Notes: generated by a model not told the origin, from the sequence alone. Positions 1-8,627 are shown, counted from the first letter of the stretch. The stretch: DNA of 64,000 bases from Porphyromonadaceae bacterium UBA3318 (GCA_002361235.1 DESI01000007.1:17400-81399); one strand, 5' to 3'. Numbers and translations: made by a program.

Positions 1-983
1 GTTTCCGATTCGTGAGCGGATTCTACACGTTTTGAACCGTCATGCGTAAGGGGCGAGAGACAGAGCCATGCTCCGAGAATCATCACGGCGATGGCACCCG
101 ATATGGAGCAGATTATGGCGAGAGTGCTGTGGTCGGACGGATATTCGTCCATTTCAGGGTCATCGGTCGGGGCGCCGTCGTTGATCTTGCACCATCCGGA
201 TATAAGATAGCAGGTTTGCAGAACCCACAGTACGGCTCCGGTCAAGGCTAACAGAATCATAAAGGCTATCGAGCTGCCTAAGAGTGACATTATCGTGCCT
301 GCCGCATCATCGGAGAATCCACGCATCATTCCGCCAAGGCTACTGATGGAGCCAATGGAGATAAGCAACATGGCTAAGAAAACGATGAGAGGGAAGAAGG
401 CCATGATGATTCCGAACGTGTAGGAGTTGCGCAACGTCCTGGCACCTTGTCGCGCAATATCCGACCAACTCTCTTCGATGTACAACTGATTGAATGCCGA
501 TCGGAATTTGAACAGTGAAATGAGATTCAGCACCCAGCCTGCGAATGTGAACAGCAGTCCGAACATGCCGAGAAAGCTTCCCAGGAAAGTGCAGGCCATA
601 CCTATAAGACCGAGCCAGCAGGCGGTGTACAGGCTGCCTGTGAGCCAGCGACCGCGTTCGGTATATTGGGCGGTACGGAAGCGGGACAGCCCGACCACAT
701 ATACTATCCAGCCGGCTACGGTCAGCACTTCGAACAGGCGGGTGCATAATGACATCCTGTCGTGCAGGGCTGAGAATTTAGACAAGCCCGCTGAGCGGGA
801 ATCAAAACCGAACGACGAGGCCGTGTCGAGGATGCTGCCTAAATAGCTGTCGACGGCATTGACGATGCCGAAGAAAAACTCGAACACAGAGGCAGCGCAT
901 CCGAATACCGTCAGGACGACGACGCCCCAAAAAATCAAGGAAGAAGATAATCGCCACTCCCGGCGCAGTTCTGATTGATCCAT
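1..983 (-). CDS. Multi-pass membrane protein of unknown function, truncated by the window edge
   Basis: An open frame on the minus strand starts at the ATG at 983 (MDQSELRREWRL) and runs without a stop off the left edge, giving 327 residues. It is strongly hydrophobic: a membrane segment follows the short charged N-terminus at about residues 13-40, and four or more further segments follow (for example around 90-110, 120-165, 200-230 and 245-275). No catalytic motif or recognised family is visible. The segment with FRSAFNQLYIEESWSDIARQ separates two hydrophobic halves. It diverges from the initiator tRNA gene. The missing 3' end could change the interpretation. I am confident that it is a real gene and give it no function. 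Confidence 0.72.
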   Translation of the reverse strand, partial: MDQSELRREWRLSSSLIFWGVVVLTVFGCAASVFEFFFGIVNAVDSYLGSILDTASSFGFDSRSAGLSKFSALHDRMSLCTRLFEVLTVAGWIVYVVGLSRFRTAQYTERGRWLTGSLYTACWLGLIGMACTFLGSFLGMFGLLFTFAGWVLNLISLFKFRSAFNQLYIEESWSDIARQGARTLRNSYTFGIIMAFFPLIVFLAMLLISIGSISSLGGMMRGFSDDAAGTIMSLLGSSIAFMILLALTGAVLWVLQTCYLISGWCKINDGAPTDDPEMDEYPSDHSTLAIICSISGAIAVMILGAWLCLSPLTHDGSKRVESAHESE

Positions 984-1111
984 TAATCGATAAGTCTTTT
1001 ATGAATAATATTGGTTAACTGTTCTGAAAAGAATGCGTAAAGATACGAATAATTTATTAAATTCCTATAATATGCGCCTTTATACGTCATAAATCTTGAC
1101 TGCGGGTTATT

Positions 1112-1291
1112 AGTGTGTGTTTACTTTTAACACGAATTTATATTTTTGATTACTTTTCTTTCCTTCAAAGGTCTTTTTGGTGATTATCGCCAAGTCTCGT
1201 CGGTCACATAGCCCGCTATGCTCCCTTCTCGACTTGCGATAATCCCTCAAAAATCCCCTTTGAATGAAAGAAAGTTAAAAGTAAACACACT
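1112..1291. repeat. Large imperfect palindrome with a nested small palindrome
   Basis: Bases 1115-1131 and 1274-1290 are exact reverse complements over 17 bp. A second arm, about 1154-1195 against 1231-1274, pairs at roughly 80% identity and includes the shared block GATTATCGC. The left arm carries about 24 extra bases (1132-1155) with no partner. The central loop holds a perfect small palindrome, CATAGC-CC-GCTATG, at 1207-1220. No ORF covers the element. The size and nested symmetry resemble dispersed palindromic or MITE-like elements rather than an ordinary terminator. Only one copy is visible in this window, so its repetitive nature is an inference. Confidence 0.7.
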
Positions 1292-1330
1292 CTTAAATTG
1301 TGTTAAAAACGGAGAAAAATCGGGTCGGAA

Positions 1331-1362
1331 TTTGGCGGGATGAAAAAAATGTTGTAATTTTG
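1331..1362 (+). promoter_or_regulatory. Promoter of the initiator tRNA gene
   Basis: TTTG at 1331-1334 and TAATTTTG at 1355-1362 are separated by 20 bp, an exact match to the Bacteroidetes primary-sigma consensus (TTTG, 19-21 bp, TAnnTTTG). The tRNA begins 21 bases further on. Confidence 0.8.
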
Positions 1363-1382
1363 CAGTCGCAAAAAGGAAATAT

Positions 1383-1457
<75 letters not shown>

Positions 1458-1464
1458 AAGGAAG

Positions 1465-1496
1465 CGAATCTTGGAGTAATTCAAGATTCGTTTTTT
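1465..1496 (+). terminator. Intrinsic terminator of tRNA-fMet
   Basis: A perfect 9-bp stem, CGAATCTTG (1465-1473) with CAAGATTCG (1482-1490), closes an 8-base loop and is followed by six T residues at 1491-1496. Confidence 0.9.
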
Positions 1497-1524
1497 GTTA
1501 TATCATAATAAATAGGTAAATTTG
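1494..1524 (+). promoter_or_regulatory. Promoter of the MNT/HEPN pair
   Basis: TTTG at 1494-1497 and TAAATTTG at 1517-1524 are 19 bp apart, matching the Bacteroidetes consensus. The upstream box reuses the T-tract of the tRNA terminator. Transcription should start close to 1530, so the first message is nearly leaderless. Confidence 0.72.
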
Positions 1525-1529
1525 CAAGT

Positions 1530-1829
1530 ATGAAACTGATAGAACTGCATTTGGATCAGATTGCAGCTTTGTGCCGAAAGTACAAGGTGGCAAAACTATG
1601 GGTTTTCGGATCAATTCTTACTTCACGTTTCAACGACAAGAGCGATGTTGATTTTTCTGTGGTTTTCCATTACGATCAAATACCGGACCTTTTTTTGACA
1701 TTCTTCGATTTTATCGATGAATTGCGTCATCTGCTCGGCCGTGAAGTTGATCTGGTGGATGAGACAGCCATAAAGAATGATATTTTCAGGAAAGAACTGA
1801 ATAACACTAAACGATTGATTTATGGATGA
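1530..1829 (+). CDS. mntA: MntA-type minimal nucleotidyltransferase (antitoxin)
   Basis: A 99-residue protein with the exact GSX10DXD signature of minimal nucleotidyltransferases: G27, S28, D39 and D41, plus a third acidic residue at about D74 (REVDLVDE). In the HepT-MntA type VII toxin-antitoxin family, MntA transfers AMP onto the toxin's tyrosine and silences it. The gene overlaps the downstream HEPN gene by 8 bp, which is typical of these pairs and implies translational coupling. Base composition is clearly more AT-rich than the housekeeping genes that follow, a sign of acquisition by transfer. The ATG at 1530 lies six bases after the -7 box, so translation may be leaderless. Confidence 0.9.
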   Translation: MKLIELHLDQIAALCRKYKVAKLWVFGSILTSRFNDKSDVDFSVVFHYDQIPDLFLTFFDFIDELRHLLGREVDLVDETAIKNDIFRKELNNTKRLIYG

Positions 1830-2166
1830 ACAAATTCAAAAATTGCTTAAGGATATATTAAACGGTATATCTAATATAGAATTATTCTGTTCTTCCAGGC
1901 CAAAAGAGTATCAGGTCTTTTGTGAAGATAGATGCTTTAGAAGTGCTGTTCAATGGGAAATAGCCATAATAGGAGAAGCCATGAACAGAATATTAAAAAT
2001 CAATCCGAATATTCCAATTACCTCTGCGCGAAGAATAGTTGATACTCGTAATTATCTGATTCATGGCTACGATAGTTTGAGAGAAGATATTATCTGGGCT
2101 ATTGTAATCAGACATTTACCGTTGTTGAAACAGGAAGTATTGCAACTTTGTGAATCGTCTGAATGA
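1822..2166 (+). CDS. hepT: HepT-type HEPN RNase (toxin)
   Basis: A 114-residue all-helical protein of the DUF86/HepT family. The catalytic RX4HXY motif is intact: R76, H81 and Y83 in RNYLIHGY. HepT dimers are ribonucleases, and Y83 is the residue expected to be AMPylated by MntA. The start overlaps the antitoxin gene by 8 bp, so the two are one operon. Like mntA it is AT-rich. Because all motif residues are kept, the pair is probably functional rather than a relic. Its RNA target cannot be read from the sequence. Confidence 0.9.
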   Translation: MDEQIQKLLKDILNGISNIELFCSSRPKEYQVFCEDRCFRSAVQWEIAIIGEAMNRILKINPNIPITSARRIVDTRNYLIHGYDSLREDIIWAIVIRHLPLLKQEVLQLCESSE

Positions 2167-2193
2167 CATCTATCCATATTAAAATCAGGGAGA

Positions 2194-2856
2194 ATGGAGG
2201 TAGTATACGAGGACAATCATCTGGTCATAGTCAATAAGGCGGTGGGGGAGATAGTGCAGGGGGACAAGACCGGCGACAAACCGCTGTCGGAAATCGTAAA
2301 GGAATATATCAAGGAAAAATACGCCAAGCCGGGCAATGTGTTCTGCGGCGTGGTGCATCGTCTGGACCGTCCGGTGTCGGGCCTTGTGGTCATGGCCCGT
2401 ACGTCCAAGGCGCTGGAACGGATGAACCGGATGTTTCGCGACGGTGAGGTGCACAAGACGTACTGGGCGCTCGTGCAGGGACAACCCCAACAGCCGGAGG
2501 CATTGCTTGAGGACTGGCTTGTTTCGGACGGCCGCATCAACAAGACGTTCGTGGCCGGGGAAGGAGCCCGCGATGCAAAACTGTCGCGCCTTGAATACCG
2601 CACCATAGCCCGGGGCGACCGGTACACCCTGCTGGAAGTGAAACTGCTCACCGGACGCAAGCACCAGATTCGCGCGCAGCTTGCAAACATAGGGTGTCCC
2701 ATCAAGGGAGACCTGAAATATGGCGCCAGGCGTTCCAACCCCGACGGCGGCATTTCGCTGCAGTCGCATTCCATCGAATTCATACATCCCGTCAGCAAGG
2801 AAAAGATACAATTGGAGCTTGCTCCCACGTCTGAAATGCAGAAAATAATGGGGTGA
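2194..2856 (+). CDS. RluA-family pseudouridine synthase
   Basis: A 220-residue protein with the RluA signature HRLDRPVSG at residues 55-63, where D58 is the catalytic aspartate that attacks uridine, and the later conserved stretch LLTGRKHQIRAQL. No S4 RNA-binding domain precedes the catalytic domain, so this is the short, single-domain type. Substrate (rRNA or tRNA position) cannot be assigned from sequence alone. The gene starts 27 bases after hepT, but base composition returns to the GC-rich chromosomal norm here. It could be read through from the toxin operon or have its own weak promoter. Confidence 0.88.
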   Translation: MEVVYEDNHLVIVNKAVGEIVQGDKTGDKPLSEIVKEYIKEKYAKPGNVFCGVVHRLDRPVSGLVVMARTSKALERMNRMFRDGEVHKTYWALVQGQPQQPEALLEDWLVSDGRINKTFVAGEGARDAKLSRLEYRTIARGDRYTLLEVKLLTGRKHQIRAQLANIGCPIKGDLKYGARRSNPDGGISLQSHSIEFIHPVSKEKIQLELAPTSEMQKIMG

Positions 2857-2881
2857 GGAGCCAATTTTATAAATTTTTTTG

Positions 2882-2889
2882 TAAATTTG
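2882..2889 (+). promoter_or_regulatory. Possible -7 box upstream of the TetR gene
   Basis: TAAATTTG matches the Bacteroidetes -7 box and lies 28 bases before the TetR start. No TTTG box sits at the right distance upstream, so the call is tentative. Confidence 0.4.
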
Positions 2890-2916
2890 CACATAATATA
2901 TCCGTATGTGTAAAAA

Positions 2917-3498
2917 ATGGTAAAGAAAACACGCGATAAATTCATAGAGGTGGCCCGCAGTCTGTTTGCACGTCAGGGCGTGGAGAACACCACTATGAAC
3001 GACATAGCGACGGCGTCCGACAAGGGTCGCCGTACCATCTACACATACTTCAAATCGAAGCGCGAGATATTCAACGCCGTCATAGACAGCGAGACCGAGG
3101 ACCTGATACGCTCCATGCGTCTGATAGTGACGCTTCCCAACACTCCGGAGAAAAAACTGCGTGAGTTCGTGTCCGTGCGGCTGGAGAAAATGAGCGAGAT
3201 AGTGCTCAGAAACGGTTCGTTGCGGGCAGGCTTCTTCCGCGACGTGCGCAAGGTGGACCGTGCGCGCTCCATCATTTCAAAGAAAGAGATAACGCTGCTG
3301 ATGAGCATCCTGGAGGAGGGTGTTCACGACGGCGTGTTCAGGATAAACGACATCAAGGAAACGGCGATCATCGTCACGAACTGCATCCACGGCATGGATG
3401 TGCCTTATATCCGCAACACCCTGTCGGAATACGGCATAGGCAAGGAGAAGATCGTGGAGATGGTGACCGGCCTGATACTTAACGGAATAAAACGATAA
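2917..3498 (+). CDS. TetR/AcrR-family transcriptional regulator
   Basis: A 193-residue regulator. The N-terminal helix-turn-helix is typical: a helix around ARSLFARQGVENTTMNDIA and a recognition region around KGRRTIYTYFKSKREIF (about residues 12-55), followed by a helical ligand-binding domain with no close hallmark. It begins a co-directional run: fabG starts 13 bases after its stop, then ispD, recG and a helicase gene follow with short gaps. A TetR gene directly in front of fabG suggests control by fatty-acyl metabolites, but this is inference. No operator palindrome is obvious. Confidence 0.88.
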   Translation: MVKKTRDKFIEVARSLFARQGVENTTMNDIATASDKGRRTIYTYFKSKREIFNAVIDSETEDLIRSMRLIVTLPNTPEKKLREFVSVRLEKMSEIVLRNGSLRAGFFRDVRKVDRARSIISKKEITLLMSILEEGVHDGVFRINDIKETAIIVTNCIHGMDVPYIRNTLSEYGIGKEKIVEMVTGLILNGIKR

Positions 3499-3511
3499 AT
3501 AAAGATAACTG

Positions 3512-4258
3512 ATGAAATTACTTGAAGGAAAGACAGCAGTAATCACCGGCGCCGCCCGCGGCATCGGCAAGGAAATCGCACTGAAATATGCATCCGAGGG
3601 ATGTAACATCGCCTTCACCGACCTGGTGATAGACGAGAACGGCAAGAAGACCGAGGAGGAGATAGCAGCCTACGGCGTTAAGTGCAAGGGCTATGCCTCG
3701 AACGCCGCCGACTTCGCCGCCACCGAGGCAGTCGTGAACGAGATCAAGAACGATTTCGGCCGCATCGACATCCTGGTGAACAACGCCGGCATCACCAAGG
3801 ACGGCCTGATGTTGCGCATGACCGAGCAGCAGTGGGACGCCGTGATTGCAGTGAACCTGAAATCCGCATTCAACTACATACACGCCGTACTGCCCATCAT
3901 GATGCGTCAGCGCAACGGTTCCATCATCAACATGGCATCCGTTGTCGGCGTTCACGGTAACGCAGGACAGAGCAACTACGCCGCATCGAAGGCCGGTCTG
4001 ATCGCCCTGGCCAAGAGCATCGCGCAGGAGGTGGGCAGCCGCGGCATCCGCGCCAACGCCATCGCCCCCGGTTTCATCGAGACCGCAATGACCGCCGCTC
4101 TGCCCGACGAGGTACGCGAGGAATGGTGCAAGAAGATTCCGTTGCGTCGCGGCGGCAAGGTGGAGGATATCGCCAACGTGGCAACGTTCCTGGCATCCGA
4201 TATGTCGGGATATGTCACCGGTCAGGTTATCCAGGTGGACGGCGGCATGAACATGTAA
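3512..4258 (+). CDS. fabG: 3-oxoacyl-[acyl-carrier-protein] reductase
   Basis: A 248-residue short-chain dehydrogenase that reduces 3-oxoacyl-ACP with NADPH in fatty-acid elongation. The cofactor motif TGAARGIG is at residues 12-19, NNAG at 90-93, and the catalytic tetrad is N115, S143, Y156 and K160 (YAASK). The VNGG-like end, QVDGGMNM, is typical of FabG. Length matches the family. It follows the TetR gene by 13 bases and precedes ispD by 9 bases. FabG is hard to tell from related short-chain reductases by sequence alone, but NAG, YAASK and the PGFIETAMT loop fit well. Confidence 0.92.
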   Translation: MKLLEGKTAVITGAARGIGKEIALKYASEGCNIAFTDLVIDENGKKTEEEIAAYGVKCKGYASNAADFAATEAVVNEIKNDFGRIDILVNNAGITKDGLMLRMTEQQWDAVIAVNLKSAFNYIHAVLPIMMRQRNGSIINMASVVGVHGNAGQSNYAASKAGLIALAKSIAQEVGSRGIRANAIAPGFIETAMTAALPDEVREEWCKKIPLRRGGKVEDIANVATFLASDMSGYVTGQVIQVDGGMNM

Positions 4259-4267
4259 TCATGCATT

Positions 4268-4978
4268 ATGCATCCGCATAAATATGCCGTGATATTAGCC
4301 GGCGGCAACGGAAGTCGCGCCGGTGGTGAAATGCCCAAACAGTTCGTCGAACTGTTGGGCATTCCCATATTATGGTGGTCGGTCCGGGCGTTCCATGCCG
4401 CCGACCCCGACACACATATCGTGATAGTGATGAATCCCTCGTTCTGGGACGACTGGGATATTATCTACAACGAACTGCCGGAGGCGGACCGGCGAATCCC
4501 GTTGCAGCTGTTTTGCGGCGGCCGCAGCCGTACCGAATCGGTATGGAACGGTATAATGGACCTCCCGCACGACGCCGACACACTGATAGCCGTACACGAT
4601 GCCGCCCGGCCTCTGATAACCAAGAAAATGGTTGCCGAGCTTTGGAAAACGGCGGAGGATAAAGGCTCGGCAGTGCCGTGTGTGGAGGAAGTGAACTCGC
4701 TCCGGGTAAAGGATGACGGCGGCACACGTCCCGTGGACCGTGCCGATTACATGGTGGTGCAGACCCCGCAGGTGTTCCGCGCCGACATTCTGCACGAGGC
4801 GTACGTGAATCGCAATCCGGAAGCGAAGTTTACCGACGACGCCAGCCTGGTGCAGCAGGCCGGTTACGATATAACCGTAGCACCCGGAATCCCGGACAAC
4901 ATCAAGGTGACGAATCCGATGGACTTCGTCGTGGCCGAGGCGATAATGCGGTATCAGACAGATAAGAAACGGAGCTGA
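4268..4978 (+). CDS. ispD: 2-C-methyl-D-erythritol 4-phosphate cytidylyltransferase
   Basis: A 236-residue enzyme that makes CDP-methylerythritol from MEP and CTP in the non-mevalonate isoprenoid pathway. The nucleotide-binding start VILAGGNGSRAGGEMPKQF holds the expected glycine-rich loop, R17 and K24. Also conserved are GGRSRTESVWNG, AVHDAARPL and FTDDASLV. The family's usual loop is slightly altered here (GSRAGG). TarI-like cytidylyltransferases are close relatives, so a ribitol-phosphate enzyme cannot be excluded, but length and motifs favour IspD. It sits 9 bases after fabG and 34 bases before recG. Confidence 0.88.
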   Translation: MHPHKYAVILAGGNGSRAGGEMPKQFVELLGIPILWWSVRAFHAADPDTHIVIVMNPSFWDDWDIIYNELPEADRRIPLQLFCGGRSRTESVWNGIMDLPHDADTLIAVHDAARPLITKKMVAELWKTAEDKGSAVPCVEEVNSLRVKDDGGTRPVDRADYMVVQTPQVFRADILHEAYVNRNPEAKFTDDASLVQQAGYDITVAPGIPDNIKVTNPMDFVVAEAIMRYQTDKKRS

Positions 4979-5012
4979 GTAAGGAGAAACAGGCGGGAAA
5001 AGAAAACGGGAA

Positions 5013-7166
5013 ATGAGCGCGTTTTGGGAAACAGACATAGTGTATCTGAAGGGTGTGGGGCCGTTCCGGGCCAACACGCTGAAGAAGGAGTTCGGCATCG
5101 GCATGATGCGCGAACTGTTGTACTATTTCCCGTTCCGCTATCTCGACAAGAGCCGGTTCTATAAGATACAGGAACTGGAAGGGGAGATGCCCGCCGTGCA
5201 GATACGCGGACGGTTCCTGCAACTCGAACTTGAGGGCGAAGGCGCGCGGATGCGACTCCGCGGCGTATTCACCGACGGCGACAGGCTGATGGAATGCGTA
5301 TGGTTTTCCAAAGCCAAGGCGATGAAAGACTACTACCGGGTCGGCAAGGAATACATCATCTTCGGCAAGCCTCAGGAATACCGCAGCGTATGGTCTATCT
5401 CGCACCCCGAAGTGACCGTATACGATCCCGCCAAACCTCCCACGGGCTTCTGTGGAGTGTATAATCTCACGGACTCGGCGCGTAAGGGCGGCTTTTCGTC
5501 CAAGTCGTTCAATACTCTGGTCAGCACTCTGTTGCAGCATCCACGTATGCAGGAGGTGAAGGATACGTTGCCCGAGGAGGTGCGGCAGATGTTTCATCTG
5601 ATGCCGCTGCACGACACACTGCGCGAACTGCATTTCCCGTCCTCGCCCGATATGCTGCGCAAGGCACGCGAGCGGATGAAGTTCGAGGAACTGTTCTATC
5701 TGCAACTCAATATATTGCGCTATTCCCGCGAGCGCAGCAAGCGCATAGCCGGCATACCGTTCCTGAAGATCGGACCCGTGTTCAACGACTATTACCGCAA
5801 GTGCATCCCGTTCGAGCTGACCGGGGCGCAGAAGCGCGTGCTGCACGAGATTCGCGACGACATGCGCACCGGACGGCAGATGAATCGTCTGCTGCAGGGC
5901 GATGTAGGATCCGGCAAGACCATGGTGGCGTTCATGACCCTGCTGATGGCCATAGACAACGGTTGCCAGGGCGCGCTGATGGCTCCCACCGAGATACTTG
6001 CCACGCAGCATTACGAGACATTGAGAGGATGGGGCGAACAGGTAGGCATCCGTGTGGAGCTGCTGACCGGAAGCACCCGGGCCAAGAAACGCCGCGAACT
6101 GCACGAGGCGTTGGAGAACGGCGACATCGACATACTGATAGGAACTCACGCCCTGATAGAAGATGCCGTGAAATTCAAGCGCCTCGGCGTGGCGGTGATT
6201 GACGAGCAGCACCGCTTCGGTGTGGCGCAGCGCGCCCGGATGTGGGGCAAAGGCCCGATAGCGCCGCATGTACTGGTGATGACCGCCACACCGATACCGC
6301 GCACATTGGCCATGACCGTGTACGGCGACCTCGACGTGTCGGTGATAGATGAGCTTCCGCCGGGCCGCAAGCCGATAGACACACGCCTCAGGTACGAGGA
6401 CAACCGCATGGAGGTGTACCGCCTGCTGGAGCATGAATTGCGTGCCGGCCGACAGGTGTATGTGGTGTATCCGTTGGTTAAGGAAAACCAGAAACTCGAC
6501 CTTAAGAGCGTGGAGGAGGGTTACAACCGCCTTGTCGGTATATTCAAGGACTGGAAGGTGGGGATGATACACGGTCAGATGAAGGCCGAGGCCAAGGACG
6601 CGCAGATGGATATGTTCGTCAGCCGCGAGACGCAGATTCTCGTTGCCACCACCGTGATAGAGGTGGGTGTGAACGTGCCCAACGCCTCGGTGATGCTGAT
6701 AGAGAACGCCGAGCGGTTCGGACTGTCGCAGCTTCATCAGTTGCGCGGGCGTGTGGGACGCGGAGCCGACCACAGCTACTGCGTGCTGATGACCAAGCGC
6801 GAGATAGGGAGCGACACGCGCAAGCGGCTGGAGGTGATGACAAGCACCACCGATGGCTTCCTCGTGTCGGAGGCTGACATGAAGATGCGCGGTCCCGGCG
6901 ACATGGAGGGCACGCAGCAGAGCGGCATCGCCTGGCATCTGAACGTGGCCAACCTCGCCACCGACGGCCAGATACTCAACATAGCGCGGCAGGCCGCCGA
7001 CATGGTGCTGAACGGCTGCCCGGCTCTTGTGGCCGACAACAGCGGAAATCCCGACAAGCCGCTGCAGAACGAATCATTGCAAATTTCGACTGAATCGGAA
7101 AATATTTTGAGGGGGGAATTGTGTTATAGATTTCAGAAGGAGTACGATTGGTCACAGATATCATGA
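5013..7166 (+). CDS. recG: ATP-dependent DNA helicase RecG
   Basis: A 717-residue helicase that remodels stalled replication forks and Holliday junctions. The N-terminal wedge domain occupies about residues 1-240. Walker A GDVGSGKT is at 296-303, the RecG-specific DEQH box is at 397-400 (VIDEQHRFGVAQRARM), and the C-terminal helicase half holds GRVGRGADHSYC and the TRG-like end region MKMRGPGDMEGTQQSG. Length is close to the family norm. The stop overlaps the start of the next helicase gene by 4 bases (ATGA), implying coupled translation. Confidence 0.95.
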   Translation: MSAFWETDIVYLKGVGPFRANTLKKEFGIGMMRELLYYFPFRYLDKSRFYKIQELEGEMPAVQIRGRFLQLELEGEGARMRLRGVFTDGDRLMECVWFSKAKAMKDYYRVGKEYIIFGKPQEYRSVWSISHPEVTVYDPAKPPTGFCGVYNLTDSARKGGFSSKSFNTLVSTLLQHPRMQEVKDTLPEEVRQMFHLMPLHDTLRELHFPSSPDMLRKARERMKFEELFYLQLNILRYSRERSKRIAGIPFLKIGPVFNDYYRKCIPFELTGAQKRVLHEIRDDMRTGRQMNRLLQGDVGSGKTMVAFMTLLMAIDNGCQGALMAPTEILATQHYETLRGWGEQVGIRVELLTGSTRAKKRRELHEALENGDIDILIGTHALIEDAVKFKRLGVAVIDEQHRFGVAQRARMWGKGPIAPHVLVMTATPIPRTLAMTVYGDLDVSVIDELPPGRKPIDTRLRYEDNRMEVYRLLEHELRAGRQVYVVYPLVKENQKLDLKSVEEGYNRLVGIFKDWKVGMIHGQMKAEAKDAQMDMFVSRETQILVATTVIEVGVNVPNASVMLIENAERFGLSQLHQLRGRVGRGADHSYCVLMTKREIGSDTRKRLEVMTSTTDGFLVSEADMKMRGPGDMEGTQQSGIAWHLNVANLATDGQILNIARQAADMVLNGCPALVADNSGNPDKPLQNESLQISTESENILRGELCYRFQKEYDWSQIS

Positions 7167-8500
7167 GAGAAAAAGAATTCCTGCCGCAGATAGCGGAACG
7201 ACTCGGCATAGCCGAACTTAACGATATGCAGAAACGGATGATGGCCACGGCCGGACAGGCCAAGGACATCATATTGCTGTCGCCCACGGGAACGGGCAAG
7301 ACACTGGCGTTCATACTGCCGATGCTGAAGATACTGCGTCCGGCCACGGGGCGCATCCAGGCGGTGGTGATTGCGCCGAGCCGCGAGCTGGTGATGCAGA
7401 TAGCCGGTGTGCTTCAGAAGATAGGCGCCGGCATGAAGACCACGCCGCTGTACGGCGGCCATAAGTTCGAGGACGAGGAGAACTCGCTGAAGGCCGGAAC
7501 GGACATCGTGGTGGCAACGCCCGGACGTCTGTTGGACCACATAAACCGCCGCACCATCGACGTGCTGCCGACCAGGATACTGGTGCTGGACGAGTTCGAC
7601 AAATCGCTGGAACTCGGTTTCGAGACCGAGATGAAGAAGATAGTGAACCGTCTGAAGAACGTGAGCCACACCATACTTACATCGGCCACACGCGCCGTGG
7701 ACCTGCCGGCGTTCCTGAACCTTGAGAATCCGTTGACCCTCGACTTTTTAGGCGGCAACGAGGATGTGCGCAGCCGCACGCGCGTGCATCGTGTCGATTC
7801 CGACGGCAAGGACAAGTTGCAGACCCTCCGCACCCTGATAGCCAACATCACCATGCCCGACGGAGAGTATTCGCGCAGCATAATATTCGTGAACCATCGC
7901 GAGAGCGCCGAGCGTGTATATGAATACCTGCGTCGGGAGAATGTGCCGTGCGTGCTGTATCACGGCGCGCTGGACCAGCGTGACCGCGAGACGGCACTGG
8001 CGCAGTTCAACAGCGGCGTGCGTCCCGTGATGGTATCGACCGACCTCGCCGCACGAGGCCTCGACATAGAGGGCGTGAAGTCGATAATACATTATCATCA
8101 GCCGCTCAGCGCCGAGACTTACACCCACCGCAACGGACGTACCGCCCGCGTGCAGGCCGAAGGCGACATCTATGTGCTTGTGGGGCCCGACGAGTCGGTG
8201 AAGGAATACATTGACTTCGACGACACCCGATGGCTTGACCCGGAGGTGAAGCTGCCCGAGCGACCCATGCAGGAGACGCTGTATTTCGGCGCCGGCAGGA
8301 AGGAGAAGCTGTCGAAGGGCGACATCCTCGGCTTCTTGGTGAAGGAATGCGGACTGCAGCCCGATCAGATCGGCGTTATAGACGTGAAGGACCATTTCGC
8401 GCTGGCTGCGGTGAGGACTGACCGTATCGGCGAACTGCTGCAGAAGATGAAGGGCGCCAAGATCAAGGGGGAGCGGCGTCAGGTGTCGGTCATTAAGTGA
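7163..8500 (+). CDS. DEAD-box-type RNA helicase with DEFD motif
   Basis: A 445-residue helicase if translation starts at the ATG at 7163, which overlaps the recG stop as ATGA. An in-frame TTG at 7148 is less likely. Motif I is PTGTGKT at residues 41-47. Motif II reads DEFD at 143-146 instead of DEAD, inside VLDEFDKSLELGF. Motif III is SAT, motif V is STDLAARGLD and motif VI HRNGRTAR. The C-terminus (about 375-445: GDILGFLVKECGLQPDQIG and on) resembles the DbpA RNA-binding domain that targets 23S rRNA helix 92. A role in ribosome assembly is therefore plausible. The alanine-to-phenylalanine change in motif II keeps both catalytic acids. Confidence 0.9.
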   Translation: MREKEFLPQIAERLGIAELNDMQKRMMATAGQAKDIILLSPTGTGKTLAFILPMLKILRPATGRIQAVVIAPSRELVMQIAGVLQKIGAGMKTTPLYGGHKFEDEENSLKAGTDIVVATPGRLLDHINRRTIDVLPTRILVLDEFDKSLELGFETEMKKIVNRLKNVSHTILTSATRAVDLPAFLNLENPLTLDFLGGNEDVRSRTRVHRVDSDGKDKLQTLRTLIANITMPDGEYSRSIIFVNHRESAERVYEYLRRENVPCVLYHGALDQRDRETALAQFNSGVRPVMVSTDLAARGLDIEGVKSIIHYHQPLSAETYTHRNGRTARVQAEGDIYVLVGPDESVKEYIDFDDTRWLDPEVKLPERPMQETLYFGAGRKEKLSKGDILGFLVKECGLQPDQIGVIDVKDHFALAAVRTDRIGELLQKMKGAKIKGERRQVSVIK

Positions 8501-8627
8501 CGCGGGACCGAAATCCGTAATAAAAAGTGGGTAATGTCCGTGTGGCATAGCCGTTAAATAACCGTTAATAAGACTGCAAAACAAGATTAAAAATGGCACA
8601 AAAGGCGAGTTTTTGAGAATTTTTTTT

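Larger units (their letters stand above)
984..1382. other. Gene-free divergent region
   Basis: This 399-base stretch lies between the membrane-protein gene and the initiator tRNA. It holds the large palindrome at 1112-1291 and the tRNA promoter at 1331-1362, listed separately. The rest (984-1111) is AT-rich and I see no ORF or clear promoter for the leftward gene in it. Confidence 0.6.

Noticed and set aside
1081..1300. CRISPR array
   Set aside because: The repeats here are inverted arms of one palindrome, not regularly spaced direct repeats. No cas genes are present in the window.
4902..6938. 678-residue minus-strand ORF opposite recG
   Set aside because: Long open frames opposite GC-rich genes arise from codon bias. 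The sequence is histidine-, leucine- and glutamine-rich with no domain, while recG has full motifs.
7148..7162. TTG start of the DEAD-box helicase at 7148
   Set aside because: The ATG at 7163 forms the common ATGA overlap with the recG stop and gives a normal N-terminus.
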